Source: Ectocarpus siliculosus
Taxonomy: Eukaryota; Sar; Phaeophyceae; Ectocarpales; Ectocarpaceae
Assembly: GCA_000310025.1 (NCBI GenBank)
Contig: FN647857.1
Coordinates: 147,460 to 167,959, forward strand
Direction: 5' to 3'
Length of the DNA: 20,500 bases
Below, piece by piece: positions 1-9,677 of this stretch; the first letter of the stretch is position 1; every line of letters begins with the position of its first letter. Both the position numbers and the translations under genes were made by a program. A model generated the notes under the pieces. That model saw only the letters and a list, made by a program, of their open reading frames with translations. It was not told where the DNA came from and did no database searches.

Positions 1-57
1 CCCCTTCCCCCCCCCCCCCCTCCAGCTTCTTCCAGTAGGTAGTTCCTTTCTTTTTAG

Positions 58-2605
58 GGCCCCCGTTTGCGGACCTCCAGTACCAGTACTACGCTTGCAT
101 ACCCCTCACGGTGCCACTCTTTATTGTTTTATCTGTCGTTTCTGTTGTTTTTTTGTCTCATGTCGTGCCACCCTATTTTTGTTTTGCTGTTGTTTTTTTT
201 TCTGTCCTCCGGTGCTGACCTCGAATCAACGCCGTGCATGCATGTGCCCGACGCCGATCGTTTTGACAGAGGCTTTGCGAGCAGTACTGCCCTCCCCGCT
301 TGAAGGAGCGAATGCTGCAGCTGCTGAAGGAGGCAGCCCTGGCGCAGGCCAAGGCCACCGCCCGAAAGAACCAGGTTGCAGAAGAGCAGGTATGACATAC
401 GGCAACGACATAAACCCTTCGCTCTTGTTGGTAAGTGTTGAGCTCTCCGTTTCTCAGGAGAGCGAGAGCTTTGCGTGTATTGCGGGCATACCGCTCACGT
501 TTTGTTGCGTAGGTGTTTGGAGCTATATGTAGTTTTGTGCGCCATGCTTGGAAGTCAAGATGGGCGGTATCGATCGTAGCTCTTTGCGCCCGTGCGTCTC
601 TGGCCGCTAGTGAGCTGAAGATGACGGTTAAGTTACACCTATACATATAGCTCATGAGCTGCTGTCCGACGGGAAAAAAGAAGGAAAATAAAAAATCATC
701 GACGTGGAGATGACCGTGCTTTCATTTCAGTCTCGTGTTTTAGATGTCGCCTGAAAAATTGATTCGCTTGCAAGACGTCGTCTTGAACGTATCGAGTTGC
801 TTCCAAGCTCTATTGGAGCGAGGTTGATGGGCACTGACACACAACGTTACCAAGTGTGTGTGTGTTGTGTGGGGTGCCCTGTGTATCCGTGCGGTCAGAA
901 AGCACCCGGTTGGCGGAGAGTACTCTACAAATTGGTCTGTGTGGCAACGGTGTCGCATTCTCCTTCGTACCGAATTTCGATGGGGGCATGCCCCGGGTGC
1001 TTGAAGCATAGGGGAGTTATTTCAAGCTAGGTTTCTATTGTCGTGACGACGCAAGTGCTCGTATTCCCTACAACGGTGGTCAAGCTCCCCCCCCCTCACC
1101 TGAATCACTAAGGCTTGCAATATATGAGTATGCCCCCCCTGTGGTCCATGGTCTAGCCGCTAAGACATGCAATACATGAATCCCATGTGGTCCATGGTCT
1201 ATTAGCCGCCAAGACATGCAATGCATGAGAGTGCCCCCCCCACCCCTGTGCGCTACACAAACACACATCTACGAAGGTCAACATCGAGGCGGTCTACCAC
1301 CAGCTGGCGATGCTGCGGTCCAAGCTGGCGGCGACGGCGGCCGCCAACACGGACATACCGGCTTCGGAGGCGGCGGAGGGCGCCCAGATGGAGAACGCCC
1401 TGCTGACTCTCGTGGAGGCTAACGTTAGGGTCGTGGAGGGTCAGAGGTGAGGGAAGGAGGAGGATGAGGAGGAGGAGGATGAGGATGAGGACGAGGAGGA
1501 GGAGGAGGTGGAGGAGGAGGAGAAGGAGGATTAGGGTGTGCTGACATGTTTTCACGGTGCTTGTCCTTAGAAAAAAGGTACATGCAACCAAAGAGAGACT
1601 GCATGCATCAAGATAATACCTACCATATTCGAGATTGTGCGTGTGTAGCACGGCCTGCCTCCTGTGGTCGCAGTGTATTACGCCGCAATGTTGTGCTATT
1701 ACTCTTGTGGTCGGTGCACAGCAGACAGCACAACTCGTCTTTCGCGAAGGGGGTGAGAGTAGAGTTGGAACATGTGGGGGAGACAGTTCTGATAGTATGT
1801 TGAAGTAAACGAGGCATAGAGAGAAACAGAGAGAGAGAGAGAGAGAGTGTGTGTGAGAGAGAGAAAGCGAAAGAGAGAAAGGGAAAGAGAAGATAGCCTG
1901 AACAGTATGAGCACCAGCTGGAGCTTCGTAGTATTTTGTTGCGAATATGCTGGTTGTTGCGTTCGCCCCCTGAAGGGAGAGCAAAAAAGCAACGCCTCCT
2001 TTCTCGTTCCGCATGGGTGAGGCGGTGGCAGCTCGACCCCGCGCAAGCTTGAGCTATGCCTACGACGTGACTGCCAAATTTCGTGTAGAGGATGTCCACA
2101 GCCGTTGAGGGTGCCCAAAATGCTCGAAACGTCCCTATTGGAAGAAAGAACTCTGGGAGGCGCAATAGGAGGAAGGAATGAATGACTCTGCGTCTCGGAG
2201 CAAGAAGTTGTCTGCTCGGGCCATGTAGTGGTTCGAGGCAATCAGCATGGTGTGGCCATGTTAGGGCAAGCCTAGCTGTTATGCAGAGAGAGTCGAATTC
2301 GATTTTTCTGTGTCTCCTCAACGTATTATATATACAAGTGACAGAAAAAGGTGAGAGCTGCATACCTTGCCTTCCTTCCTGTCGCGCATCTGATTTCGCC
2401 CCCACCTCCTCTCTCTCCCCACCCGCTTCCTCCGTTCATCTGACACGTGGCAATCCCCCCCCCCCCCGTGGTGACGTTTCGCGCGTAACCGACAAGACAC
2501 GCGTTGGAGAACATGGAGAGGACGGTCGACAGGATGGAGCGCATGTTCCGAAGGCTACACATGCGGCTCGATTTGGTGCACCCGGGGGACGTTAGCTTCT
2601 CCTAA
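58..2605 (+). CDS. 3' end of an unrecognised coiled-coil protein gene (multi-exon, 5' end outside the window)
   Basis: I see three exons that join in phase: 270-389, 1277-1446 and 2497-2605. The first follows TTTTGACAG and ends CAG|GTATGA. The second starts after CTACGAAG and ends AG|GTGAGG. The third starts after ACAAG and ends at TAA 2603-2605. A fourth, tentative exon (58-110) follows the strong acceptor CCTTTCTTTTTAG and ends ACG|GTGCCA. The joined protein is rich in Leu, Glu, Lys, Ala and Arg with heptad-like spacing, for example RLKERMLQLLKEAALAQAKA and ENMERTVDRMERMFRRLHMR. It ends LVHPGDVSFS. The phases (0, 0, 2 then 1) fit without any in-frame stop, which is the main support. No catalytic motif or known family was recognised; a structural or complex-assembly role is only a guess from the coiled coil. 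Introns are about 0.9 and 1.05 kb and are G+T-rich on the coding strand. The alternative, that the second exon stops at its own TGA (1447), is less likely because that TGA is part of a good donor. Confidence 0.55.
1110..1250 (+). repeat. Three imperfect ~50 bp tandem copies inside an intron
   Basis: Copies start near 1110, 1162 and 1211. They share AAGACATGCAATACATGA-like starts, and the first two also share TGTGGTCCATGGTCTA followed by AGCCGC. The array ends about 27 bp before the acceptor of the exon at 1277, so it lies in the branch-point zone of that intron. Confidence 0.75.
1448..1533 (+). repeat. GAG/GAT purine-rich low-complexity tract
   Basis: Almost pure purine sequence of GAG, GAT and GAC triplets directly after the donor at 1447. 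It reads as poly-acidic or poly-arginine in several frames, so the open frames through it are artefacts of composition. Confidence 0.8.
1817..1892 (+). repeat. (GA)n microsatellite with a short GT interruption
   Basis: Runs of GAGAGA with a GTGTGTGT interruption, inside the intron between the exons ending at 1446 and starting at 2497. It creates long Ser/Leu-rich minus-strand open frames that I do not regard as genes. Confidence 0.85.
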
Positions 2606-3072
2606 GAGATACAGCAAGCCCCCCGAAGCGATAGAATGAAATGACATTTTCCCCCAGAGCGAAATCGGGGCGACGAAGATTGTTGGCTCGAAAACGCAGT
2701 CGCCTTGTTTTCTTTAGCCGTGCAACTGTAGATTTCCCTGCCGTTCGTACCTGTTGTATTTGTTTTTTCTGCCGTCATGTACGTCTCACCCTAGATTTAC
2801 AATTTTTTTTTTTTAGGGGGGGGGGGGTCCTCGTGGTTGGCACCTTGCGGGGGGGGTTCTGGTGACTACGTATGTGTTCCTGTCGTGTGGTACAACGTTT
2901 TCGCCCATTTGGCCTCTCCGGCGAGCGCACCGGCGGTATTTTCATCCACCCTGCGTTTTTCGTATTTTTTATGCGCTGTCCTTAACACACCTAGATCGCG
3001 GGCTAACCCGGCTACACGGCGGAATGGAGCTAGTGCATGGCATACATGTCTTTCTCTCTCACGTCCTTACGT

Positions 3073-3074
<2 letters not shown>

Positions 3075-3121
<47 letters not shown>
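3075..3121 (+). repeat. (CT)n microsatellite
   Basis: About 23 CT units with one TT interruption near the 3' end. It generates the Ser/Leu run in plus frames and the Arg/Glu run in minus frames. Confidence 0.9.
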
Positions 3122-3196
3122 TTGCTGTATTCTGTGGGTGTTGATACATAACAAGTCTCTCTTGTATTCACGTGTCGCCTGCATGCGTGTCAATGC

Positions 3197-3303
3197 TTCC
3201 GTGTGTCGTCGTCGCCATCGTCGTATCCGGTGTTGTTGGTGTTGTCGTTGTTGTTGTGGCTGTAGTTGCCGTCCTTGTCGTAATGATGCTGTTGTCGCCG
3301 CCG
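3197..3303 (+). repeat. Degenerate GTC/GTT/GTG trinucleotide tract
   Basis: Imperfect GTN triplets such as GTTGTTGTTGTGG and GTCGTCGTCGCC. The period of three keeps opposite-strand frames open and mimics His/Gln-rich protein on the minus strand. Confidence 0.6.
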
Positions 3304-4781
3304 TTTTCATGTGGGCGCGACTCGCAGTTAGCGTGCGTCCCCTAAAACTATCGAACCCTACCCCACCGGGGTATACTCCTCCCCGCAACTGATGTCGTTT
3401 TTGTTGGGGGCGGGCGGAGGGGGCTCTTCCTTATTACACTCCAGTTTTCAACTTTGTCGGGGCAGAGAAAGGGCTACTTGGCACTTACTGCCTTTTGTAG
3501 AATCGTCGCGGCACATGAAGCAACACCCGAAACGGAACCAGGTCGGTTGCAGCGGGGACGCTTTTTTTTTTTTTTTTTTAACCGCGACGACCAGGGAGGT
3601 GTCTTCTGACTGCCTTTGGTAGCGGAGCAACGAACAGGATGTTGGTGGTGGTGGTGGTGGGTTTGTGATGAATGGGCGTGGGTAGGTTACTGCTATTGCG
3701 ATAGTAAGGCGCCGGTGGAGGTGTACGTGGGTGTGGGTTGGTCGGAGGCGGCAAGCAAGCTCGGCCCAGGAGGACGGCTGCAAGCGCGCTTCTTTTGTTG
3801 GGGGAAGGTGTGTCGAGCACTATTTACCGACGCGTTGCCTGCTATTAGAGTTGATATTCTCTGCGGGAAGGGGGACGGGTCACGATCGTACGCAGGTACT
3901 CCGGACGCGTTATTGTAGAAAGCGCCATGTAACACCCAGAGGTTGGTATGGTAGTTGTATTGTATTGGGAAACTTGGCGTGCGGCTTTCTTTTTCTTGGG
4001 GCGGGGGTGGCGTTGCTGCGGTTCGTGTGTCCCCCTCACCTGCGGTGCGCGTGCATCGGGGTGGATTGAAGGAGGTGCGCGTTGTTACGCTGCTGCCCCT
4101 CTCTCCGCTGGCTTGTTGGAGGTCGGATTTAAATATGAAACCTAGCCGGACTTTCCGGACCTCAGTTGTAGTAATAGTTGACGACATGCGAGCTTTTTGC
4201 CTGATGATCGGTTGGAAGACCTTGCACCTCAACCGGTGGTGTTTCGTTGCCGTAGATAGTAGCGGCCGGAGTAGATAGAACGTTTGTTCGTTGTGGCGGA
4301 CGGAGATCCCTTCACTGCTTTTTGTGAGTACAGACACCGCCGGCGGGATCGTGGTCGGCCCGCAAGGACGAAGCGATATACGTACGGTGGTGGCGGAAGG
4401 TCGGGGGGTTCGCTGACGTTCCGTTCCGGTAGATTGTAGTAATAGGCTGATGGTGTTTTTCATTCATCATGCGGTACGCGTTCGCGCGAGAAGTAGACGT
4501 TTTATTGGTCGCTGGGATGTTTTCCGGCACGTTGTTCTTTTTTAGAGAATTGAACGGCGAAATGACTGGGGGGTGGTGGTAAGCGCAATTCTGGGCTTGT
4601 TTCTTGTAGATTATGGCTCCGGCGAAGAAGACACGGTTAACTACGTGGTTGGTGTGCAGGGAGAAGAACCGAAGATTCGGGCGATGCTTCATTGGAAATA
4701 CGAATGTTGTCTTTGTCTCCCCGAGGAAAACTGATTTTTCCCAGCTTTACAGATCGCCCCTCGCACACACAAGAAGCTGAG

Positions 4782-4803
4782 TGGCAGCAGCAGCAGCAGC
4801 AGA
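4782..4803 (+). repeat. Short (CAG)n microsatellite
   Basis: About six to seven GCA/CAG units in non-coding G+T-rich sequence. Confidence 0.8.
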
Positions 4804-6615
4804 TGTCGTTATTTTTTTTCACACACACAAACAATGGCGTAGCTTTTGGTTTGTAGTCTTCGAGTGTGGAGGGAATAGTTTCTTGTGTAACAAGGTGTCG
4901 ACCCGCGCGGTGGGCGTAAGTTCCGCCAGGTTTCCACACCGTGACAGGCGCAGTTGGCTGCCCTCTAGTGATGGGAAAGCTTGTCGATTTTCGTTTTGTT
5001 TTTTTGTATGTCCCCGTGTCGTGTGAGGTGCGCAGGTGGTGCTGCTGCGTTCGTCTCATCATATCGTTTTCTTGTGTCTTGCTTTGTATAGCTCTCGTCG
5101 ATGATTTGTCCTTGCTCTACATGTAGACGATACTGGATTGAGTCCCTTTCGTTGTAGAAAGATCCCTTGCATGCCGTTGTACATCGCCGTTGACCGGATT
5201 GGTTTTATAGGCAAGGGTTAGCGTACGAATGTCGAGCGGGCGCTGCAACGCATGGTTTTTGGGGCGCACCTGGGGTAGAATGATTTCCACAATAATATAC
5301 GTACGGCCCGAAACAAGTTAAAGTGTGGATTGGTGGTAACTTGTAATCTTGTACCCCAAGGCTCGAGTGTACACGTGGGTTCAGGATGGTTGCTCAAATA
5401 TTAGTTCGGAAGTCGGAAGCACACGTTGCTGACTGCCATCTGCCTCTTGTTCTCTTGTGGGGGCAACAGAGAGCGTCGCTGTTGGTACGGGGCGGGTCAG
5501 GAGATTGGCCTGTGTTTGAGAAGAAACCCGTTTTTGCCCGTGCGCATGGTTCGCGACCTAGCTAGTTGGTTTGGCTGGCACAACAGATGTTGATGCTTGC
5601 GCTTGACCCGCGCCGCCAGGTGGCCGTCGACGTTTTACTCTTGCTCTGCTTGCGTTCCCTTGCCCACCGTCGAAATCTGTCGCGTTGTGCACGTCGTGTG
5701 TGACTATTTTTCATACATACATGGTACCCGTTGTGAAATGCCCTTCTGGGGCTGCGGAGCTTGGGCTCCTTCCCCCCGCGTTGGCGTACCATCCACCAGC
5801 ACGAAGGCAGCAGTTCCTTCATCGTTTTGCCGCCCTCTCTTCGGTGTAGCAAGCAGGTCAGTCTGGTCCGACACACGCTACTCAGTACTCGCTTTTACCG
5901 GTCGACGATCGTGTAATCTACCGACTCTTCTTCTTCCCGTGATATGAAGTATAGTGGTACACACTAGTCCTCTAGTGTTGGAAGAGAACGGTCACGAGTA
6001 CCCGAGCTTTTCTCTCTCTCTGTTTTCCTGTTACGGGTGTTTAACAGCATGCTTACCATCTGCCGTTGTTGCTTCTGCGCGTACCAGTCAGTGGAGAGGT
6101 GGAATGTTTTTGGCATTTGTGCAAGGAGAAGTCTCTTTTATTGTACTCAATCGGGAGCCCGACACATTTTTGGGTCATAATGTGAAAATGTTTGGATTGG
6201 TGTCGATCTTCACACGAGAAATGACAAAAGTGAAACGCCGGGAGGAGGAGGTACTGCGACCGCCGGTGCTGCTTTGGTCCTGTTTCGGGGGCGCATGAGG
6301 CATCAGAGATTCCCTCAACTGCTGGGGACGAGTATAACTGTGCGGGGGCGAGAAATGAATTTTATTGAATACACGGTGGTCCTGGTTTGTGCTTTCACAC
6401 GACTTGCGTCTGCTCACTCAACCGGTAGGGTGCGAAATGAAAGCACTGTAGCTTACAGTCGAACGGGGTCCTTTTATTTCTTCTCCTTGCTTTCTGGCTA
6501 CTACGGTGGCGCATAAGTAATGCGAGTAAACATTTGTTTATTTTCTGAATATAGAACACAGGAAGTGAAACGAATTTTTGCTTTTTTTGGCGACAAGTTT
6601 TTTTCTCTCAAGCAG

Positions 6616-6778
6616 TGTCAACAAAACAAAAAAATTAGATCGCAGGCGGGAAGCACTACTGCCCAAAGACTTTATATGCAATCTAAAGCACGTTTGGCAG
6701 ACCTACCACACATCAAATGAAAGACAGAAGCCACAGTTTTCAATGAGCCGGGTCTTGCTCTCATCAGATAACCACAAG
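6616..6778 (+). CDS. Isolated candidate exon of unknown protein
   Basis: A 163-base segment with strong splice signals at both ends. TTTTTTTCTCTCAAGCAG precedes it and AACCACAAG|GTACGG ends it. In the only frame without stops (one base, then 54 codons) it reads VNKTKKLDRRREALLPKDFI near the start, later FSMSRVLLSSDNHK. The composition is plausible for protein (basic, with Trp, Tyr and Phe). Its codons are more A/T-ending than those of the transposase and the Tudor gene, which could mean a foreign or older origin. I found no partner exons nearby, and the surrounding frame stays open by chance to 7012. It could be part of a plus-strand gene in the G+T-rich block, a piece of a mobile element, or a coincidence. 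Confidence 0.25.
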
Positions 6779-6868
6779 GTACGGCAGGAGCCGGCGATAA
6801 TAGGGTACTTTGTCACCGTCTTTTTGTGTCGGGATGAAACAAAAAAAATGACAACGAATTACTGGAGC

Positions 6869-6885
6869 CATGCATGCATGCATGT
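6869..6885. repeat. (TGCA)n self-complementary tetranucleotide run
   Basis: CATGCATGCATGCATG is palindromic and lies in non-coding sequence. Confidence 0.85.
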
Positions 6886-7003
6886 AGAACTTTTGGAATC
6901 CCATGATTTCGCGCCACACCGTTTGTCTTGCCTATATATTAACACATATCTATTTGAAACTGAAAGAAAGTATTGTCAAGAAAAGGGACACAATCGCAGA
7001 ATT

Positions 7004-7123
7004 CCAACGTGAACCAGGTCGACAAAAGCAGAGCGGTATTCGCTCTCTGCCACCACCTCGCCGCCAACGTGAACCAGGTCAACAAAATCAGAGCGGTGCT
7101 CGTTGTCTACCACCACCTGCTGC
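7004..7123. repeat. 60-bp tandem duplication at the 3' end of the gag-like frame
   Basis: CCAACGTGAACCAGGTC occurs at 7004-7020 and again at 7064-7080, exactly 60 bases apart, and the similarity continues through each unit. Because 60 is a multiple of three, it duplicates about 20 residues in any frame; on the minus strand FVDLVHVG appears twice. Confidence 0.85.
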
Positions 7124-7607
7124 TGTGCGACCGGGCTTCCGCCGCCGCTACCGCCGATGTCGATGCAGCTGCCGCCGCCATTGACGCCCATCCAGCAGCC
7201 ACCGCGGACGATACGGCCGTCATCCTCGCCGCTGCTGCCATGAAGATGCATGGCGCAGTTCCGCCACATATGGCCGTACTGACCACAGGCGCCGCACGTA
7301 CCCTCGAACCTGCGGAGTGCGGCGCATTCTTCGCCATGGTGGCCGTTCCTGCCGCACCGAGTGCAATGGTATACCGTACCAGGCGGAGGGGGTGATTATT
7401 GCAGGAAATTACGGCGTTGCTCCCGCAGTCATATATCCCACCAACTCCGGTAGGCGGCGGCTGCTGTTGCTGCCGCGCCGATTGCTGGAGCTGCCGCGCC
7501 TGGTGACTCTGAGCGAAAACGCAGTGTTGATTCTGCTGGCGGACAAAACCACGACGAGAACACTGCTGTACCTGCGATGGCCGCTGCCGCGATTGAGCAC
7601 TCCATCG

Positions 7608-7640
7608 CTGCTGCTGTTGTTGTTGTTGTTGTTGTTGTTC
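7608..7640. repeat. (TTG)n/(CTG)n microsatellite within the gag-like frame
   Basis: Read on the minus strand this is (CAG)n/(AAC)n, encoding poly-Gln or poly-Asn depending on frame. It coincides with the place where the most protein-like frame changes, so replication slippage is a likely cause of the break. Confidence 0.8.
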
Positions 7641-7867
7641 TCATACTCGGCAGCCTCCGCAGCTCTAAGCGCCTTCACCAGCCTCTCCACCTCCGACTCG
7701 GCAGCTCGTAGCTTCTCTGCTGCGTGGTGCGACCTCTCCTCCATCTTGATGCGCACCACTTAGTCTCCTCCCTGTGCGAATCTCCTCCTATTCCGCCGCT
7801 TCTCTCCGCTATAATCTACACTTGACAAATATCCCGTACCCTGCTGTCCCAGCCCTGAAGCGCTGTC

Positions 7868-8010
7868 GTCCCAGCAATACACCCTCTGCTGTCCCGGTCC
7901 CCGATGGCCACCGTCCCAGCTATACACTACCCGCTGACGTGCTGTCATGTCCCCATTGGCCACGTCCCAGATTGGCTATACATATCGTATTCGCCGCCCC
8001 ATTGGCCCGG
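7868..8010. repeat. Imperfect ~45-51 bp tandem repeat
   Basis: Units begin with GTCCCAG at 7868, 7913 and 7964. They contain variants of ATACAC and of CCCCATTGGCCAC/CCCCGATGGCCAC. A partial earlier unit starts near 7848. The short minus-strand frame across it with RVVYSWDG/RVYCWDD repeats mirrors this DNA repeat and has no other support. Confidence 0.7.
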
Positions 8011-8427
8011 CACATACAGCTCAGACGCCAATACCCGCTACCAACACCAGGCCCAATATATTGTGTTTGGGTGCGGTAGCCCGTCAGAGGCCGAAAGAGA
8101 AAGAAGGTTGACTCAAGACCTTTGGTTGATTAGAGAGTGAGAGACATGTGGTAGGCAACACCATCGCCATGCAGCATGCTCATCAACACATTTCATCCGC
8201 ATACCCCCCGGAGGCCCCGTAGACAGTATACTCTGCCGAGCACCCCAAACAGAAGTAATATGGTCCGTCCGGGACAGTTTTTCATTCTTGGTTTGTGCGA
8301 TAACTTTCGTTTAAAAAAGAGTTGGAACATGACACAACGATATTCGTGATCGCCTCGTCGAGCGACGTCGATGATAGCTGCAGAGTTGTAATGTTTGAGA
8401 AAATGCGACATATTTCGCCAAAATGAT

Positions 8428-8565
8428 CCACGGAACCCCTTAACCATCCCTAACCATACCACGGAACCCCACTATTGTACCACGGAACTCCTCAATCATG
8501 CCACGAAACCCCCAATCACGCCACGGAACCCCCTCACACCACAGGCTTGCCACAGGAACCCCCAG
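8428..8565. repeat. Minisatellite with core CCACGGAACCCC
   Basis: Cores start at 8428, 8459, 8480, 8501, 8521 and 8550, mostly 20-31 bases apart, separated by CAATCATG-like spacers. The last unit has diverged to CCACAGGAACCCCC. Confidence 0.85.
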
Positions 8566-8591
8566 GGCTTTCAAGCTCTGCACCAATTGTA

Positions 8592-8870
8592 AGGGTGTGT
8601 CTTATCAGGCCGAAAAAATACGTATTTGGTTACGAAACCGTATTTTCTTGAAATATATGGAGGCGTTCCTCTACGTTTCCGTAAAAAGAGCAAGGCGTAT
8701 TTTTTGGGGGCTTGCTCCTTTTAGGGTGTGTCTTATCAGGCCGCAAAAATTCGTAACTTTTTTCACCGAATAGTAACTTTTTTCACGGAACCGTAACTAG
8801 GGTTTCCAGTGGTTCTTATCGGCAGAAGGCGCGAAGGCGCGTATTTTTTCAAAAATTACGGAAAGCGCCA
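8592..8870 (+). repeat. Direct repeats of GGGTGTGTCTTATCAGGCC with AT-rich inserts
   Basis: Near-identical GGGTGTGTCTTATCAGGCCG occurs near 8593 and 8723, about 131 bases apart. A weaker match (GTGGTTCTTATCGGC) lies near 8809. Each is followed by A/T-rich sequence containing AAAAATNCGTA or CGTATTTTTT, parts of which are mutually inverted. Within it, GTAACTTTTTTCAC plus six bases is repeated twice as 20-bp units (8753-8792), followed by a truncated third unit. The arrangement looks like nested ends of a small non-autonomous mobile element, but I could not identify matching inverted termini. Confidence 0.6.
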
Positions 8871-8948
8871 CGGCTCGACGTACATACACCGGTCCCGACC
8901 AGGCGAGAGACCCGAGGACTCCCACAACAGACGTGATACACCCACACC

Positions 8949-9095
8949 ATGAACAACAACGCCGTAGCAGTGGCAGGCCGGCCATCAAGAACGAAAACGG
9001 TGCCTCTGCGACTGCAGGGTGGAGGTGAAAGTGGTGCAGCTGCTGGGCATGGTGTTGCCCAGATCACGGTGAAGGAAATGTTTGGCGACGAATAA
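8949..9095 (+). CDS. Small intact open frame, 48 residues, unknown function
   Basis: ATG at 8949 in the context CACACCATGA runs to TAA at 9093-9095. The protein starts MNNNAVAVAGRPSRTKTVPL, has a Gly/Ala-rich middle, and ends AQITVKEMFGDE. It is basic at the start and acidic at the end. No signal peptide, membrane segment or known motif is visible. The codon choice is ordinary for the window, and composition is more protein-like than in the neighbouring frames. It lies directly after a repeat cluster and before a duplicated segment, so it may be the remnant of a mobile element's accessory frame, a terminal exon whose upstream exons I cannot see, or a chance frame. Confidence 0.35.
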   Translation: MNNNAVAVAGRPSRTKTVPLRLQGGGESGAAAGHGVAQITVKEMFGDE

Positions 9096-9200
9096 CACCC
9101 ATATGCACTCCCGGAAAAGTGTTACCGTGCAATCGTCGAATTTTATGCATGCGTGACGGGGGGGGGGCGGGGCGGTAGTTTCATTTTTATCGTTGGGCAT

Positions 9201-9677
9201 GATTGAGTCAACGTCTTCGTTTCGTCGCAGCATTGAGGATACGTGCGCCTCCGCATAGACGTGTGGATTGGTAGGCAACAACACTTTGAGAGGATGCTTT
9301 ACGGAACAAAGGAGTATCAACGAAAATAAATATAGTGGAAGAAAGCCGAGACCGTTGTGGTTCACGGGCAAGTTGCTGTGACTGTATTCAACGAACACGA
9401 GGATGCGTTTTTTTATTTCTCTCCCTGCTGCAGGGCTTGCTTGCTGCGAGGGTCGTAGCCTTCTTGTTTTTTTGGGGCCAGGGTTGAGTCAACGACTTCG
9501 TCTTTTCGTAGCATCATTTTTTTTAGGATACGCGCGCCTCCGCAGAGACGTGTGGGTTGTTTGGTTGGCAACAACACTTTGAGAGGATGCCTTGAGGCAA
9601 CAAAGGAGTATCAAGGATAATATGGTTGAAGAACGCCGAAGACATCGCTGTCTTGCGGGTAACCTGCCGTGCCGCCA
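9201..9677. repeat. Direct duplication of ~180 bp (copies 9201-9385 and 9482-9677)
   Basis: Shared blocks in the same order include TTGAGTCAACG, GGATACG.GCGCCTCCGCA, GACGTGTGG, GGCAACAACACTTTGAGAGG and AACAAAGGAGTATCAA. The offset grows from 281 to about 292 bases through small indels. Copies have diverged by substitutions and T-tract length changes, so the duplication is not recent. The ~100 bases between copies are not shared. Confidence 0.85.

Larger units (their letters stand above)
2606..6615. other. Gene-poor G+T-rich stretch with simple repeats
   Basis: About 4 kb after the stop of the coiled-coil gene. The first part probably holds its 3' untranslated region and polyadenylation site, but no single signal can be fixed by eye. 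The plus strand is persistently rich in G and T, like the introns of the plus-strand gene upstream, which suggests plus-strand transcription of much of it. It contains poly-T, (CT)n, GTT/GTC, TGG and CAG runs. Every open frame here is short, overlaps equally long frames on the other strand, and has unlikely composition. I see no supported coding exon. Confidence 0.5.
6976..7759 (-). pseudogene. Gag-like nucleic-acid-binding frame with two CCHC zinc knuckles, frame-disrupted
   Basis: On the minus strand two perfect C-x2-C-x4-H-x4-C knuckles lie in one frame: CTRCGRNGHHGEEC (7365-7324) and CGACGQYGHMWRNC (7296-7255). They bind single-stranded nucleic acid in retroelement Gag and in some host RNA-binding proteins. 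Upstream, a frame from the ATG at 7757-7759 reads a coiled-coil segment with AAEKLRAAESEVERLVKALR. It then enters an (AAC)n run near 7640-7614. Past that run the more protein-like reading, rich in Gln and Arg, is in another frame. A stop at 7396-7398 separates it from the knuckle frame, which ends at 6976. Coiled coil, Gln-rich linker and paired knuckles fit a Copia-type Gag. No protease, integrase or reverse transcriptase is visible and no LTRs were found, so it is a fragment. A host CCHC gene with unrecognised introns is the main alternative. Confidence 0.45.

Noticed and set aside
1253-2405. Long minus-strand frames (about 250-260 codons) rich in Ser, Leu and His
   Set aside because: They run through (GA)n and GAG repeats and cover the plus-strand exon at 1277-1446. 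Their length comes from simple-sequence composition.
2641-6516. Many 60-140 codon frames on both strands
   Set aside because: They are G+T-rich low-complexity sequence; frames have Cys/Trp/Val/Phe-heavy composition and end at random.
6973-7395. A 140-codon plus-strand Ala-rich frame
   Set aside because: It is antisense to the two CCHC knuckles, whose exact spacing is far less likely to arise by chance. The Ala runs follow from GCC/GCT composition.
8441-8460. CCCTAACC-like telomere-type words
   Set aside because: Only isolated words occur, and they are part of the CCACGGAACCCC minisatellite, not a telomeric array.
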